Source: Colocasia esculenta (taxonomy: Eukaryota; Streptophyta; Magnoliopsida; Alismatales; Araceae). Taken from it: a DNA stretch of 64,000 bases. This document shows positions 9,592-21,857 of this stretch, one piece after another. Where the stretch lies: the NCBI GenBank assembly GCA_014218235.1, contig CM024766.1, positions 73,769,207-73,833,206 of the forward strand, given 5' to 3'. The notes under the pieces are model-generated. The model was not told the DNA's origin and made no database searches. It worked only from the letters and a program-made list of their open reading frames with translations. Within the stretch, counting starts at the first letter, position 1. Each line of letters begins with the position of its first letter. Position numbers and translations under genes: made by a program.

Positions 9592-12500
9592 GAAGGTCGT
9601 GCACCCAACTCCATTGTATGGTTTCTTAATAGTGGGTGTTCACGACACATGACAGGAGACAGAACAAAGTTCTCATTTCTGATTGAAAAGGAGGGAGAAT
9701 CTGTCACATTTGGAGGTAAGAATAAAGGGAAAATCATTGGATCTGGAAAGGTTGGTAAATCCTCCTCAAACTCAATTAAAAATGTCTTGTTAGTTGATGG
9801 TTTGAACTATAATTTGTTGAGTATTAGCCAACTTTGTGACAAAGGTCACAAGGTTGTGTTTGAATCAAACTTTTGCAGAATAATTGATTCTTCAAATGAG
9901 AAAATAAAATTTTTTGGCAAAAGAGAGAACAATGTCTACATGATCTATCTTGATAAAAATTTTGTTGAAAACATTTGTTTAGTTGTAAATAAAGATGAAA
10001 TTGCATGGACATGGCATAAAAGACTTGGTCATGCAAGTTTCAACACAATAAACAAACTTTTAAGGCTAAATTTGGTTAAAGGACTTCCTAAATCTTTTCC
10101 AAACATTGAAAATCAACTTTGTGGGATATGTGCTCAAGGAAAATAAACGAGAAAATCTTTTAAAACCTTCAATGATGTACTCATATCTAAGCCACTAGAA
10201 GTACTTCATATGGACCTTTTTGGGCCAACAAGGATTCTTAGTCTTAGTGGCAAAAGATATGGTTTTGTCATTATTGATGATTTTACTAGATATACATGGG
10301 TTATTTTCTTATCCCACAAGAGTGATGATTGTCTAGAATTAAGGAACTTCTGCACCTCTGCCTTAACAGGTTTCTCGCATAAAATCAAATCCATTTTAAC
10401 TGATCATGTGGGTGCATTTGAGAACAAAACTTTTTTCTGATTTATGTGCTGAACTAAACATTTTCCACAAATTTTCTTCTTCAAGAACTCCAGAACAAAA
10501 TGGAGTTGTGGAAAGGAAGAATAGAACACTTGTGGAAATGGCTAGATCTATACTCTTGGAATGCAAACTGCCAAAATCCTTCTAGGCTGAAGCTGTAAAC
10601 ACAGCAAATCACATTCTAAATAGAGCATTGGTCAGACCAAAAATCAGAAAAACCCCCTATGAACCGTTGAAAAACAAAAAGCCAACTTTATCTTACTTTT
10701 ATGTTTTTGGTTGCAAATGCTTTGTACATAATAACAATAAGGAAAATCTTGATAAATTTGATGTCAAAAGTCATGAAGCCATCTTCCTTGGTTATTCAAA
10801 AATCTCTAGAGCTTTTAGAGTGTACATTCTCAAAAATAAAACTATGGAAGAATCTCCACATGTAGTCTTTGATGAAAACTCATTTTCAACTGATGATTCT
10901 ACATCTTGCAGGGTTCCTCAAAATAAGGAAGAGGATGATTTCATTGTTGAGTCTTCACCAACCATTGAGGAACATAAAGACTCACTTGAAAGTCTGGACA
11001 ACCATTCACCTACCACAAGTGGATCAGGTAATATTGTTCCAGACTTGAATGCATCTCAAGAGGTAATTCCTGAAAACAGATTTTTGAGAGATCATCCAAT
11101 TGAGAATGTAGTTAGCAATGTGCATGATAGAGTTAGAACTAGATCATCTTTTTTTAATGCAATAAATGAAGACCCACTAGCACTAATTTCCCAAATTGAA
11201 CCCAAGTCAATTGATGAAGCTCTAATAAGTGAAGATTGGATCAATGCAATGCATGATGAACTTCATCAATTTGACAGAAATCAAGTGTGGGAATTAGTAC
11301 CTAGACCTAGTGACCAATCTGTTATTGGCACTAGATGGGTATTTAGAAATAAATTGAATGAAAATGGACAAGTTGTTAGGAATAAAGCTAGACTAGTTGC
11401 CAAGGGGTACAATCAAGAGTTTGTCATTGATTTTGAAGAGTCACATGCCCCTGTAGTTAGACTAGAAGCTGTGAGAATATTTCTTGCCTTTACATCTTCA
11501 TTGAAATTAAAAGTTTATCAAATGGATGTAAAGAGTGCCTTTTAAAATGGTTACATCAAAGAAAATGTTTTTGTAGAACAACCTCTAGGTTTTGAAAATG
11601 AAAAATTTCCTGATCATATTTTCAAACTTCATAAGGCTCTTTATGGTCTCAAGCAAGCTCCAAGAGCTTGATATGACCGTTTGAGTTCATTTTTATTGGA
11701 TAAGGGATACACTCGAGGTAATGTTGATCAAATCTTGTTTACAAAAATAGTAAGTAAACAAATAATTTTTGTCCAAATTTATGTTGATGACATAATTTTT
11801 GGATCCACAAATAATGATTTGTGCACTGAATTTGCTAACCAAATGAAAACTGAATTTGAAATGAGCTTAATGGGTAATTTACAATTCTTTTGGGGATTGC
11901 AGGTTAACCAAACCAATGCAGGGATCTTTATAAGTCAAACAAAGTATGTCAAAGAACTCCTAAAAATGTTTGACTTTTAGAACCTCAAGCACTCAAGCAC
12001 ACCAATTACAGTAAATGTAAAACTAGAAGAAGACTCACTTGGTAGGTCAGTAGATCCAAAGACCTACAGAGGTATGATTGGATCTCTACTTTATCTCACT
12101 ACTTCTATACCTGATATTCAATTTAGTGTGTGTTTGTGTGCAAGGTTTCAAGCTAATCCTAAAGAAAGTCACATGTTAGATGTCAAAAGAATTTTTAAAT
12201 ATCTTGTTGGAACATGTGAACTTGGCATTTGGTATCCTGCTGGTTGTAAATTCGATTTGATTGTTTATTGTGATGCTGATTATGCGGGTTGTAAGCTTGA
12301 TAGAAAAAGTACTAGTGGCTTGTGCTTATATCTAGGTGGATGCTTGATTTCTTGGGCTTCCAAAAAGCAACACTCAGTTGCTCTATCCACTGCAGAGGCT
12401 GAGTATGTTGCAGCTGGCTGTTGTGGCACCCAAATTCTTTGGGTGAAACACCAGCTCCTAGATTATAATCATAAGTTAGGATGCATTCCCATTTTGTGTG

Positions 12501-12733
12501 ACAACACTAGTGCTATTAATTTGTCTAAAAACCCAATTCAACATTCACGTACAAAACACATTGATATTAGCCATCATTTCTTGAGGGATGAGGTTGCTAA
12601 GAAATCTCTTGAACTTCATTTCATTGAAACTGAAAATCAAATTGCTGATATTTTCACTAAGCCTCTTCCAGAAAACATATTCTCATCTTTAAGAAGAGAG
12701 CTTGGATTATGCAAATGTCCACATTCTTCTTGA
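9592..12733 (+). pseudogene. pol: pol of B: protease, integrase, RT, RNase H; disrupted
   Basis: Copia-order polyprotein. The protease motif reads LNSGCSRHMTG: the catalytic Asp codon is AAT (9628-9630), an Asp-to-Asn change expected to kill activity. Integrase has the HH/CC finger (HKRLGHAS...CGICAQGK) followed by a stop at 10144, the MDLFGP block, a frameshift near 10430, then QNGVVERKNRT and a TAG near 10583 at a conserved Trp. The RT domain has the MDVKSAF motif, stops near 11543 and 11670, and an intact YVDD (11780-11791). RNase H runs to about 12620 (DADYAGC, STAEAEY) and the end is IADIFTKPLPENIF. At least five stops and one frameshift are present. Confidence 0.93.
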
Positions 12734-14401
12734 CCTCTCCATCATTGGGTTGAGTGTTGTGTGTCTTTGTTAGGGCACATTCTAAGGGGGAGTAATTGCT
12801 TCATGTTGTAAATATTTCTTGCATTCTTCCATCTATTTTTGCATTTAGAACACTCTTCACTCTTGCAAATAAGTTCCTCACTCTCACATTGCATTGGCAT
12901 TCTTGGTATATCAAATAGTGATTTGAAGAAAGACAAGTTAGGCTTGTCTGGACACTTTCACTATGCGTGAGTATATGTCTCCGCCAAGTATCAAGAGTCT
13001 TGTATACAATTGTTGAGGGGGAGTCTCTGTCCTTCAATGAAAACATTTCTGCTTATCTTAATTCTTTCATTCAAATCTTTTGATTCCCTTTATCTTAATG
13101 AAAGACATCCGGAATCAACAACTCAGGGGGAGCTAAAGAATTCATACTTCTTTTCCTACATAAACTCAGAATTAATTCATTGTGTTGATACAATTCCTAT
13201 TCATGAGATGTTCATTAATCTTATAAAAAAAAATAGAATGGCTTTTTAACTGATCTATTATATTTTTACAGTCAATCTTCAATTATATTCTGAACTCCTA
13301 AAGTAATCTAATTTCTTTAAAGACATGAAGATCTCTTGTGAATTGAATTTAGACATCTCTTTTACAACTGATGAGGGAAAAGGTTGAATTTTTTTTATTC
13401 ACTTTCCATCTTTCCTTCAACAGAGGAATGGCACTAATGCTGAGAAACTACAAACTTTCACAAAGAATGAAGTGCCATGTATATCAAGAAGCATTTTTGT
13501 TGCTATCTCTATTCAAATGGGTCAAACAGAATAAAAAAAAAATCTCTTACAATATTGATGATAACTGAGTAACTGGAAATATTGGCGTCTTATAAACGTA
13601 TCTTTTCATGTCAAAAGGTTATCATTTGCCCCTTTAAAATTGGATAATGAGCAAATCTTTAGTAACCAGGGACTATGGTATGTAAAAAGCATTAGTTCTT
13701 GTGTGAACAAGATTTACTACATTTGATAGATTGATTAAAAAAAATGTGTCCAAGGAGATTCAATCAAAACAAACAACCTTGCCCCAAATCAGATTGCTTA
13801 AGACTGTTTAGTTTCATCACAATTGACTTCATTCTAAAAGAAATTTTCATTACCTTGGATTAGAAGAATATGAAAGATTGCCATTGACTGTATTGAATGT
13901 CCTATATCATTCAAACTGTCATTTTAGTGTTTCATTATAATCAATGAACATATCTTGTAAGGTGTTGTTTAACCCTTAAATTAATAATGGGTTTTTGTTA
14001 AGAAATGACAAATGAATTCTTTAACATATTAAAAATCCTTGACAAGTTGATTCCATACATCTTTCATCATCATAAAGACTCCATATCAGTTTTTTTGTCC
14101 AAGTCAAGTCGACACATTCCTTTTCATGTGTCGACACCATCACTGGTCAGGTCGACACAGTCCCTTCCTGTGTCGACACCACTGCTTCTCTAGGCGGATT
14201 TCTTCATCAGACACTGTTCAAGGTAAGGTGCACCGGCGGCTCATCTTACCCTTCATCTCTTGCGTGGAACCTTTTTCTATGCCCTTCTTTGCTGGTTGAC
14301 CCACCGCCTCTTTTCATCTCAAAGGAAACAAGAGATTTCTCTGTTGTTCCCACCATCTCTTCCTCTTCCCCATCATCTTCCTCTCTTCTCTGCTTGCTAC
14401 G
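12734..14401 (+). other. Spacer between pol and ORF3 of B, with polypurine tracts and a motif array
   Basis: No gene is evident. AAGGGGGAG-type purine tracts occur at 12784-12792, 13016-13023 and 13124-13132, resembling the multiple polypurine tracts of Sireviruses. From 13250 to 14100 it is AT-rich with no feature I can name. The GTCGAC array lies at 14108-14179. Confidence 0.55.
14108..14179 (+). promoter_or_regulatory. GTGTCGACAC array upstream of ORF3 of B
   Basis: Four copies of the LTR palindrome or its GTCGACAC core (14108-14115, 14128-14137, 14151-14158, 14170-14179) lie 222 bp before the ORF3 start. The same motif forms the array in the B LTR. I see no clear TATA box between here and the ATG. 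A regulatory role is inferred from position only. Confidence 0.6.
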
Positions 14402-16097
14402 ATGCCTCCCAAGTAGACACCAAGAAGGGGCGCGAGGTCTAGGGCTACTGCTCGTGGAGTTGTGATTGAAGAGCCCCCAACTGAACGTAGGAGCAAGCGC
14501 CGCCATGATCCGACATAGCAACAGGATGTGTCTTCACCCTCTGCAACTCCCTCCAAGCGAGGTAGGTTGTCATCCTCTGGTCGTGGCAAATCCCCCAAAG
14601 TGCCTCGTCATCCCCAGAGGAAGCTTCTCTCTAGTTCTTCAGACACTTCAGAGGAATCCTCCTCCACCTCATCTGGGTCTTCCAATCCTTCTGAGGCTAC
14701 ACCTTCCAAGATATTATCTGAAGGAAAACCCATTCTTAAGCCTCAGGCAATTGATTTGCAAGATGAGGATTTTGCCAGTGCATTTTCTGATGTCATCAAC
14801 TTTTTCAAGTTTCAAGGCTGGCTGCACTTTATTTCTAAATTTCGCACTTTCTACCCTAGGCTAGTGCAAGAATTTTACATGAATTTGACTAATGTACCAG
14901 AGGGTTTTCAATCTGACATGAAAGGGGTTTCAATTCTCTTAACAAATGAGTTAGCTTCTACACTTTTCAAGATTCCTGATGAAGGGGAAGATTACCATGA
15001 ATTTGAATTTGATTTGCATGAAGCATACACCGTGTTAACTGGTCTCCCTCATGATCAAATAGACTCCAAGCAAACCTATGTCACTAAGTTCAATACAAAC
15101 ACTTTTCCACCTGTCCTTTGGTTAATTCATCACATTCTCACTACAATTATCACACCACAAGGTGGTGGAAGGGACAGGCTTGCAGATATTCAGAGGTTTG
15201 TCATGTATTGCATGAAGAAGGATATCAAAGTCAATCTGCATCCTATCATGACACAAATTTTGTCTGAAACAACCAGAAAGGACCTTCATAGGTCACTTCC
15301 ATATGCTGCTCATCTCACTGCCGTGTTCAAACATTGTGGTGTTTCTTTTGCAAATGAAAAAGTTCAATCCATTCCACAAAACAATATTTACTGTTTGAAG
15401 CATTTGCAAAAATTTATGGGCTTTCGGATTGAGGGTGCTCAAGTTTGTCGAGGGGCCAATTGTTGAGCAACCTACTGCACCTGAAGAAGAGGCACATCCT
15501 TCTGATGTTCAGTCACCACAGCTTGCTCAAGATGTTCAGCCCCATTTGCGGTTGAGGTGCAAGTTCCACAAGACACACACATTTCAGGCAGAACATGCAA
15601 CTCATAGATTCAACAGACTTATAGGCACCTTGGGAGATGCTTGTGTCCAACTGAAAGAACTTCAAGACCAGCTTGAAGCAGTTCTCCAAGGAATTTTAGC
15701 TAACACTCAGCGAGATCTTTTCAACAGTCAAGAGACTATCTCATTTGTGTCTAAGACTCGACTGTTGTTTGCTCACTTAGTTGATGATATGGATAGAATG
15801 AAGGCATCCTTAGCTCACATTGATGAGGAGATGACAGAACTCAAGGGTGAGCTCTGGAATATCCAACCATCAAGCAATGTGCCACGCTCATCTTCAACCT
15901 CATCTCAAGTTCCAGCTAATCTCAGTACACTTCAAGAGCACATTCATGATAATCATCAACGAATGGAAGAACTGTTGCATACTCGTTTTTCCACCATGCA
16001 AACTCAGTTGAGGACAAACTTATCTGCTTTGGACGCCAGAATGCAGTCTATAGAGTCTATTTTACTCCCTCTCCCTCCTCCACCTCCATCCTCTTGA
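14402..16097 (+). pseudogene. ORF3 (post-pol, env-like position) of B, disrupted
   Basis: The frame opens at ATG 14402, continues into 14528-15466, and shifts near 15430 to a second frame ending at 16097, about 565 codons in all. Stops occur at codon 5 (TAG 14414) and near 14516. The order is a basic/Ser-rich N-terminus (KRGR, GRGKSPK, possible nuclear-localisation signals), a globular block (about residues 125-345) with QEFYMNL, KGVSILL and SLPYAAHLTAVFKHCGVSF, then a helical coiled-coil region and a terminal proline run. The globular block matches ORF3 of A and C and resembles the plant domain often labelled putative plant transposon protein (from memory). I see no membrane span. Its function is unknown. 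It lacks the C-terminal domain seen in A and C. Confidence 0.75.
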
Positions 16098-16451
16098 TGG
16101 ATTTTCTTGTTTTGATGATGTCAAAGGGGGAGAAGGGTTGGTTCATGGGTTGATTCATGTTGTGAAAGGGATGCTAGTTAGCAAAACATTTTGATGTGAC
16201 TATCATATTTTGTATGGTTCATTTTGAAAAGGGATGCTTGTTAGTAACATTTTGTTTTGGTTGTGACAACTGTCATATTGTATAGAAACTCTCTTTCAAT
16301 GACAACTGATGAAGTAAATGAAGATGTTGAATTTCATTGTCATACATTATGTGTGCTTGGGATTTTGTGAAAGAATGGCTTAAAATCACATTTTTAAGAA
16401 AATCAAATTTTCATGTTGATTCAATGTTTCCATCATCAAAAAGGGGGAGAT
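16098..16451 (+). other. 3' untranslated region and polypurine tracts of B
   Basis: Purine tracts AAAGGGGGAGAA at 16123-16134 and AAAAGGGGGAGA ending at 16450 lie here. The second directly precedes the LTR and is the likely plus-strand primer. No gene is seen. Confidence 0.8.
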
Positions 16452-17943
16452 TGTTGGGTTGAGTGTGGTTTTAATATCCCTCTCTCCCTAGTTTTGATGA
16501 TGACACTTTGTGATTTTGTGCTTGTTGGGTTAAACATGGTACATGCCTCATTTATATAATAATAATGCTCAAACAACATGTCTTGGACATTTTACATTTC
16601 ATACTTTGATGATAATGCCTTGTGCTAATGGCTAATGTGTTAAATTCTCAGGGCTATACAGTTTTTGTCATGGTGGTGTCGACACATCCCTTGGTGGTGT
16701 CGACACTGGATCACTGTCCCAGAAGCTATCTTTGAGGACAGGGTCAAGTTGTGTCGACACACTCAATGGTGGTGTCGACACTAGTCCTAGCTTCCAGGAG
16801 ATCATTTTGCCTGCCTGGGACAAGGTGTCGACACACTCAGTGGTGGTGTCGACACACTCCGGCTGAAGTCTTAAAATTTGTTTCCTCTGGACATGTGGCT
16901 ACTTGGGGTTCAAGGGAAGTTGCCTTGGATCATGTGCCCACGCACCCCAAGGGTAAAATTGGACTTATGGGGCTATATATACCCCAATCGTTGACCCCCA
17001 AGACATAGGAGACCTTAAGAAGATTCCAGTAAAAGCCTTTGGCGGCAAAAGGAGGAATCTCCCGCTCCTGCTCTTCTCGTTGCTGTGTGATCCATCTACT
17101 TCCTTGGAAAGCACGAGGGAGTGAAGGAGAGCTCTGAAGAAGGAGTTGGAGCACTTCTCAAAGGAGCAGATCCAGCAGAAGCAAGCAATTGAAGATAATT
17201 TCTGGTGATTCAGAGGCCATTGGAGCAGAGCATCGCCAAGTCATTAAGGGCATCACCTAGTTTCTTCAATTCAACCTTCTGCAAGGAATCTTCATCGAAG
17301 AACACAAATACTATATCTATTTCTCACAATTCTGAAGTTGTTCTTCTGATTTATCCATGAGATTTGTGCATGAAGTGTTGCACAAGTTTCCGTGAATGAA
17401 TTTGCCTTGGATTAGATCATTGCTAGAGGATCTGATTTATGTTGGTCTAGATCTAGCTTGTGTTTTGTGAGCCATTGAGCTCAGTTTTGGTGAGTTGAAC
17501 ACTCAGTGTGTGTTTGAGCAAGTGTGCTCAGTTTCTGGAGCGGTTGTGCTCTGGAATTTGTGTGTGAGTTGTCTAACTCAAGTGTGTGGGAGTCGTTGTG
17601 CTCCAGTGTGAGTTGTACTCAAATTTTGAGTAGTGTGTCCTCACTGTGTGAGGGGTGGACGTAGGGATCACAGGTGTCATTTCTGAACCACCTAAAAATC
17701 CTATGTGCAATGGTTTGAATTGTTGATCTGCGCTAGATGATTGCATAGGATTGCAGTTTCACACTAATTGCCTAATTGTCCTACACCTCCTCTTACACAC
17801 TCACACTTCAGATCTGAAAATTGTTTTTGTGATTAGATCTCTGAGTCAAAGTAGTTTTAATTTACTTAAGCTTTCGCAAGAATTGGCACAGATCTATTCA
17901 ACCCCCCTTCTAGATTTGTTTCACCTAATTACTCGATCCTACA
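16452..17943 (+). repeat. 3' LTR of B, with palindrome array and TATA box
   Basis: 1492 bp, from TGTTGGGTTGAG to CGATCCTACA. Six perfect GTGTCGACAC palindromes lie at 16676-16685, 16697-16706, 16751-16760, 16772-16781, 16825-16834 and 16846-16855. A TATATATA box follows at 16974-16981. The 3' 825 bp matches the truncated 5' LTR with only scattered changes, suggesting a fairly recent insertion. Confidence 0.93.
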
Positions 17944-19432
17944 GGATAAACTTCAAGTAACCTATGAAGGTACAGATAGGGTTAAACAAACAAGAATAGA
18001 TATACTTGTATCCCAATATGAACAATTCAAAATGCTCCCTAATGAAAATATAACTCAAATGTATAACATATTTTCAAACATAATTGTCGGACTAAGTTCT
18101 TTATGAAAAGTCCTAACTAATGAAGAAACAGTTAGAAAAATCCTAAGATCTCTAACTAATGTATGGACCCCTAAAGTTACAACCATAGAGGAAGCCCATG
18201 ATTTAACACAATTGTCTATTGATAAATTAATAGGATCCCTCATGGCCCATGAAATTAATATGGAAAGGTTTTCTAAAAATTCCTCGAAAAAGAACATTTC
18301 AAATGCCTTGAAGATTTCAGATTCCTCTTCATCTGAAGACTCAAAGGAAAAGTCAGATGACAGTGATGATGAGGCCATGCTTTCAAGAAAACTGCAGAGA
18401 ATCCTTGCAAAGAAGAAGAAGTTTGGCTCAAAAAGATTTTTCAAGAAAGAAAAGAAGAAAGAGCCAACTTGCTATGAGTGTAATCAGCCAGGACATTACA
18501 AATCTAAATGTCCCAAGCTCAAGAAAAAGGATCAAGCAGAGAAATCCGACAGGAAGAAAGGCAAAGAGAAAAAGTTTAGAAAATTCAAGAAAAAGACAAT
18601 GGCAGCAACATGGGACAATGAAGAAGGAACCAGTTAAGAATCCTCCAGCTCAAAATCTGAAGAAGAAGAGAAGGCAAATCTAGCCCTCATGGCAGGACTA
18701 GAGCAGGTAAACTCAGAAACCTCCTTTACTTCATGTTCTGAATCCGATTCTGATAGCCTTGAAGATGCCTTCAATGAACTTTATGAAAAATATAAGACAG
18801 TAGTAAAACAAATAAAAATAGTAAAACTAAATCTACTGAACCAAGAAAAAGCTAACACCTTTCTTAAAAATGAAACAGAAAGGTTAAACAAAAGTTTAAG
18901 TGAAATAAAAAGAACTAATGAATTGCTGTGCTAAGACTTAAAAAATAAAAATAGCAAAATCTTGGAAATTGAATCAAACCTTAAGGAACTTAAAGATGAA
19001 GAAAAATTGCAAGAAGAAAATAATTATCTAAAAGCTACTATAGAAAAGATTTCAAATTGTAAAACCTCTTTATTTGTTAATATAAAAGGCTCTAGAATAG
19101 GAAAGAAGAAATATGGATTATGATACACACCTCCTCCAAATAAAGAAAATATTATTCATCCTAAAGTGTATCCAACCCCTAAATTTGTAGGAGAAAACAA
19201 AATAAAAAATGCTAAAAAGATAAATCAGCATGTGTATAGACAAAAACAGAAATTTAACAGTAATAAGAAGAATGCCTTTGATCTATGCTACAGTCACTGT
19301 AATCAATTAGGACACATCATTAGCATATGCACCACTAGAAACTTAAGATAGATTCCTAAAACTAACCATCAAGGACCCAAGAAAATTTGGGTACCAAAAT
19401 TACAACCTGATTTTATTTGCAGGGTCGGCTGA
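17944..19432 (+). pseudogene. gag: gag of A, C-terminal part
   Basis: Resumes the Gag broken at 6418, from DKLQVTYEGTDRVKQ. It carries the WTPKV...LIGSLMAHEINMER block, zinc knuckle CYECNQPGHYKSKC (about 18471-18512), an acidic stretch, coiled coil (about 18770-19060), the conserved PTPKFV region and a second knuckle CYSHCNQLGHIISIC (about 19288-19332). In-frame stops occur at TGA 18104, TAA 18635, TAA about 18932, TGA about 19121 and TAG 19349. The reading frame otherwise stays constant. Confidence 0.9.
19391..19422 (+). other. GT...AG interval between gag and pol of A (32 nt)
   Basis: It starts GTACCAAAATTAC after the Trp codon of KKIW and ends TTTATTTGCAG. Gag frame 2 and pol frame 1 are joined if 32 nt (2 mod 3) are removed. 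The pol frame has a TGA within the interval. Confidence 0.6.
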
Positions 19433-21857
19433 GGGCATCCAAATGGTATTTGGATAGTGGATGCTCAAGGCATATGACAGGGGATAGGAAGTTATTCACA
19501 AGTTTTAGAGAAGAAAGTGGTCAAGTCACATATGGTGATAATGAAAAAGGACAAGTATTAGGGTGTGGAACAGTTGGTACTAAAGAAAAGAACCTAATTG
19601 AAGATGTCATGTATGTAGAAGGCCTAAAGCATAATCTGATAAGCATTAGTCAGTTGTGTGATAAAGGGCATTCAGTAAACTTTCAGAATAGTAAGTGTAT
19701 AATTCAGAAAGATAATAAGATTGTATTCGAAGCTCAAAAGTGAAGAATTTATACACATTGCAACTAGCAGAATTAAAGGAAGTGAACTTACGTCTTGCAA
19801 CCACCAAAAGTGAAGAGTCTGATTTGTGGCATAGAAGACTTGGTCATGCAAGCACCTCAGTGATCAAGAAGTTAATAAAGTATGATCTAGTTGAAGGTCT
19901 TCCAAAAATGAAACTTAAGAAATCTGGAATTTGTTCAGCTTGTGCAAAAGGAAAACAGACCAAGACCTCATTTCAATCCAAGACAATTGTTACAACTTTT
20001 AATCCTTTGGAGTTAATTCACATGCATTTATTTGGACCTATGAGGATAGTCAGTCTTGAAGGAAAAATATATGGCTATGTATTAGTTGATGACTACTCAA
20101 GGTACACTTGGGTGTCTGTTCTGGAAGCCAAATCTGAAGCCTTTCAAGCATTTCTAATGTTCGGCAAAATAGTTCAGAAAAATCAAAAATTCCATATTAC
20201 AAGCATTAGATCTGATCATAGAGGTGAATTCAAAAATGAAGAATTCGTGAAGTTCTATGAAGAAAATGGGGTTGAGCTTAACTTTTCAGCACCAAGAACA
20301 CATCAACAAAATGGAGTAGCAGAAAGAAAGAACAGAACACTGCTGGATATGACCAGAACAATGATGAATGAGTATAATTTGTCAAAATATTTCTGGGCGG
20401 AGGCAGTCAATACAGCCTGCTACATCATCAATAGGTGCATGATCAGACCTATTCTAAAGAAGACTCCATATGAACTCTACAAGGGAAAAAAGCCCAACAT
20501 CAGTCATCTTCGACTTTTTGGCTGTAAGTGCTTTATCTTAAATAATGGTAAGGATAATCTAGGGAAATTAGATGCTAAAAGTGATGAAGATTTTCTATTA
20601 GGATATATTTCAAAACCTAGAAAAGTATTCAATAGAAGGACATTAACCATAGAACAATATGCCCATATACTATTTGATGAAACTAACCCTTCTATCAAAA
20701 AGATAGAAGAAGAAGAAGAATGTGTTGATGATCTTTGCAAGGATTTAGAAAAGACTTCTCTTGAAGAAGAAGGTAAAGATGAAGAAATGGAAGATCCCCC
20801 ATTAGAATATCTTCAACAACTAGAAGAACCACAAGAAGGGCTATTTAGAAACTAAAGGTATCACCGAGATCATCCAAGAGAAAACATTATAGGTGATCCT
20901 CAAGATAGGGTAAGAACAAGAGGTATGCAAATTCCTTGTGATTTTTCTGCCTTAGTTTCACAAATTGAGCCTAGGACAATCAATGATGCACTGGGTGATG
21001 AATCTTGGATCCTTGCTATGCAAGAGGAACTTAATCAGTTCCAACGCAGTGAGGTTTGGACTCTTGTACCTAGACCTACTGACCATCCAGTTATTGGAAC
21101 CAGATGGATTTTCAGAAACAAGATGGATGAATCAGGGGTAATAACTAGGAACAAAGCTAGACTTGTAGCTCAAGGATATTCCCAAGAGGAAGGCATAGAC
21201 TTTGATGAAGCCTATGCTCTAGTAGCTAGATTAGAGGCAATTAGAATTTTATTAGCATATGCATGTTCTCTCAATATCAACCTATTTTAGATGGATGTTA
21301 AAAGTGCATTTCTGAATGGTTTTATTAAAGAAGAAGTATATGTTGAGAAACCACCTGGTTTTGAAGATTTTACTTATCCCAATCATGTTTTCTGTTTAAA
21401 GAAAGCACTGTATTGTCTGAAGCAAGCTCCAAGAGCTTGTTATGAAAGATTAAGTGCTTATCTTATATCACATGATTTTACAAGAGGTAAAGTAGAAAGC
21501 ACATTATTTATAAAGAAATTTTCAGATGGAATCTTAATTGTGCAAATCTATGTTGATGACATTATCTTTGGTTCTACTAATGAGTCACTTTACAAATTCT
21601 TTGAAAATCTAATGCAAAGTGAATTTGAAATGAGCATGACGGGTAAGCTCAATTATTTTCTTCGGTTGCAAACTAAGCAGGCCAAGGAAGGAACTCACAT
21701 TTGTCAAACCAAGTATATTTCAGACTTACTTTCTAAGTATGGTTTTGACAAGTATAAGCCATTAGGAGCACCCATGAGCTCAAGCATTAAGTTAGATGGT
21801 GATCCTCTTGGTAAAAAGGTAGATCAAAATATCTATAGAGGAATGATAGGATCACTA
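19423..21857 (+). pseudogene. pol: pol of A, N-terminal part: protease, integrase, RT
   Basis: The protease motif LDSGCSRHMTGD keeps its catalytic Asp (19453-19455). A frameshift lies near 19740 and the rest runs in one frame: integrase finger (HRRLGHAS...CSACAKGK), MHLFGP with Asp changed to His next to the usual MDLFGP position, RSDHRGEF, QNGVAERKNRT, then RT with RWIFRNK, MDVKSAFLNGF and YVDD (21549-21560). Stops: TAA 20853 and TAG 21288, the second at a position where sister elements have Gln (CAG to TAG). It is cut by element C at 21858, just before the YLT block, and continues at 35441. Confidence 0.93.

Larger units (their letters stand above)
6419..17943 (+). mobile_element. Ty1/copia Sirevirus-like retrotransposon B
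   Basis: It has a 5'-truncated left LTR (6419-7243) and a complete right LTR (16452-17943, 1492 bp) with matching ends at an exact offset of 10700. Inside are primer site, gag, pol, a third ORF and several polypurine tracts. It is inserted in gag of A. No target duplication can be scored because the left junction has been deleted. Confidence 0.92.
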
